This document shows positions 63,228-64,000 of a DNA stretch of 64,000 bases, piece by piece (position 1 is the first letter of the stretch; every line of letters begins with the position of its first letter). A program made the position numbers and the translations under genes. The notes under the pieces are model-generated. The model saw only the letters and a program-made list of their open reading frames with translations. It was not told the origin of the DNA and did no database searches. Source of the stretch: Loripinus fragilis (lineage: Eukaryota > Mollusca > Bivalvia > Lucinida > Lucinidae); NCBI GenBank assembly GCA_964019695.1, contig OZ026522.1:61465811-61529810 (forward strand), in the 5' to 3' direction.

Positions 63228-64000
63228 ATAAGCGGTTCAGAGCACATGTTCAGAAGGTACTGAGAGATGCCTATTGGAAATACGTTTCCAATATATTTAC
63301 GTTCGAGAACGATAGCTCAGATCCCGACACTCCCAAGCCTGAAAAGATTAAAAAGTTTTGGTCATTTGTCAAATCACTTAAAAAAAGACGCGTATGGGAT
63401 CACATCACTCAGAGAAAACGGAATTCTTAAGACAGATTCTAAGGAAAAAGCCAACATTTGTAATAGGCAATTCCAATCAGCCTTCACACGTGAAGACGAC
63501 TCTGACCCGCCCTCGAAAGGGGCTAGTCCGTTCTCCTCCATGGGGGACATAACAGTTGACCCGAAAGGGGTCACCAAACTGTTGGACGGACTAAATGTTC
63601 ATAAAGCCTCTGGCCCGGATGGACTGAATGCCAGAGTACTTAAAGAGTGTAGCAATGAGATCTCTCCAATACTGGCACTCATCTACAATGAGTCTTTAGC
63701 TCGGGGCGAGGTACCAGATGAGTGGCGACGAGCAAATGTTTCTCCGGTCTTTAAAAAGGGTGAAAAATATGATGCTGCTAACTACAGGCCGGTGTCGCTC
63801 ACATGCATCTGCTGCAAAACCCTAGAGCATATTTTAGTCAGCAACATCAACAAACACATAGCCTTAGATAGCATACTTGCTGACTGTCAGCATGGTTTCC
63901 GAAGTCAGAGGTCTTGCGAAACCCAGTTGGTCCAGTTTGTGCACGATATCATCAGCAACCTGGATGGGGCTGTGAATCGTGGGCACAAACAGACAGATCT
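63228..64000 (+). pseudogene. LINE ORF2 fragment (start of RT), runs off right edge
   Basis: Reads VQKVLRDAYWKYVSNIF, KIKKFWSFVKSLKK, a one-base shift in an A run near 63380-63387, then GITSLRENG, SGPDGLNARVLKECSNEI, VPDEWRRANVSPVFKKGE, NYRPVSLTCICCKTLEHI and QHGFRSQRSCETQLVQFVHD. These are the RT N-terminal boxes of a jockey/CR1-like LINE. The endonuclease is missing on the left; the catalytic boxes lie beyond base 64000. Confidence 0.85.

Overview
This looks like a 64 kb piece of nuclear DNA from an animal, most likely a mollusc and probably a bivalve. The reasons are AT-rich sequence, GT-AG introns of 0.9-8.6 kb, tRNA-derived SINEs with a V-domain-like centre, tandem-repeat elements with ACGG microsatellites and terminal hairpins like the bivalve 'pearl' family, and dense MITEs. 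The species cannot be fixed from the sequence alone.

Left 60% (about 1-38,750): one cellular gene on the minus strand, the catalytic subunit of mitochondrial DNA polymerase gamma (POLG). Twelve coding exons (4353-38744) join in frame with GT-AG sites. They encode about 742 residues: an Arg-rich start, the complete 3'-5' exonuclease domain (Exo I, II, III), and the linker up to the edge of the polymerase domain. The remaining exons must lie beyond base 1. The introns are packed with non-autonomous elements: a palindromic family ('MITE A', about 12 copies), a second palindromic family ('MITE B', four copies, three lying just upstream of POLG splice acceptors), piggyBac-like TTAA-flanked elements, hAT-like and mariner-like elements, SINEs with visible target-site duplications, and a dimeric about 338 bp tandem array ending in a Helentron-type hairpin. 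Intron 10 holds a roughly 6 kb unit with long inverted repeats and the remains of a CXC-domain gene. Intron 8 holds a 4.5 kb long-inverted-repeat unit with no recognisable coding.

Middle (38,770-50,000): a TTAA-bounded element abuts the POLG start, followed by repeat-rich intergenic DNA. Then comes an almost complete but inactivated two-ORF LINE (43.4-49.8 kb). Its 5' region carries nine copies of a near-palindromic motif, ORF1 has a PHD-like finger, and ORF2 has an APE endonuclease and reverse transcriptase. A second, 5'-truncated LINE is inserted in opposite orientation in its ORF2.

Right (50,000-64,000): layered repeats. An about 390 bp repeat is present once intact and once, inverted, split by a mariner-like element and by a Helentron-like tandem-repeat element. 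Further right are a palindromic repeat with a shared open frame in three copies, LINE fragments, microsatellites, a broken copy of a ubiquilin N-terminus, and a LINE running off the right edge. No intact gene other than POLG was recognised.
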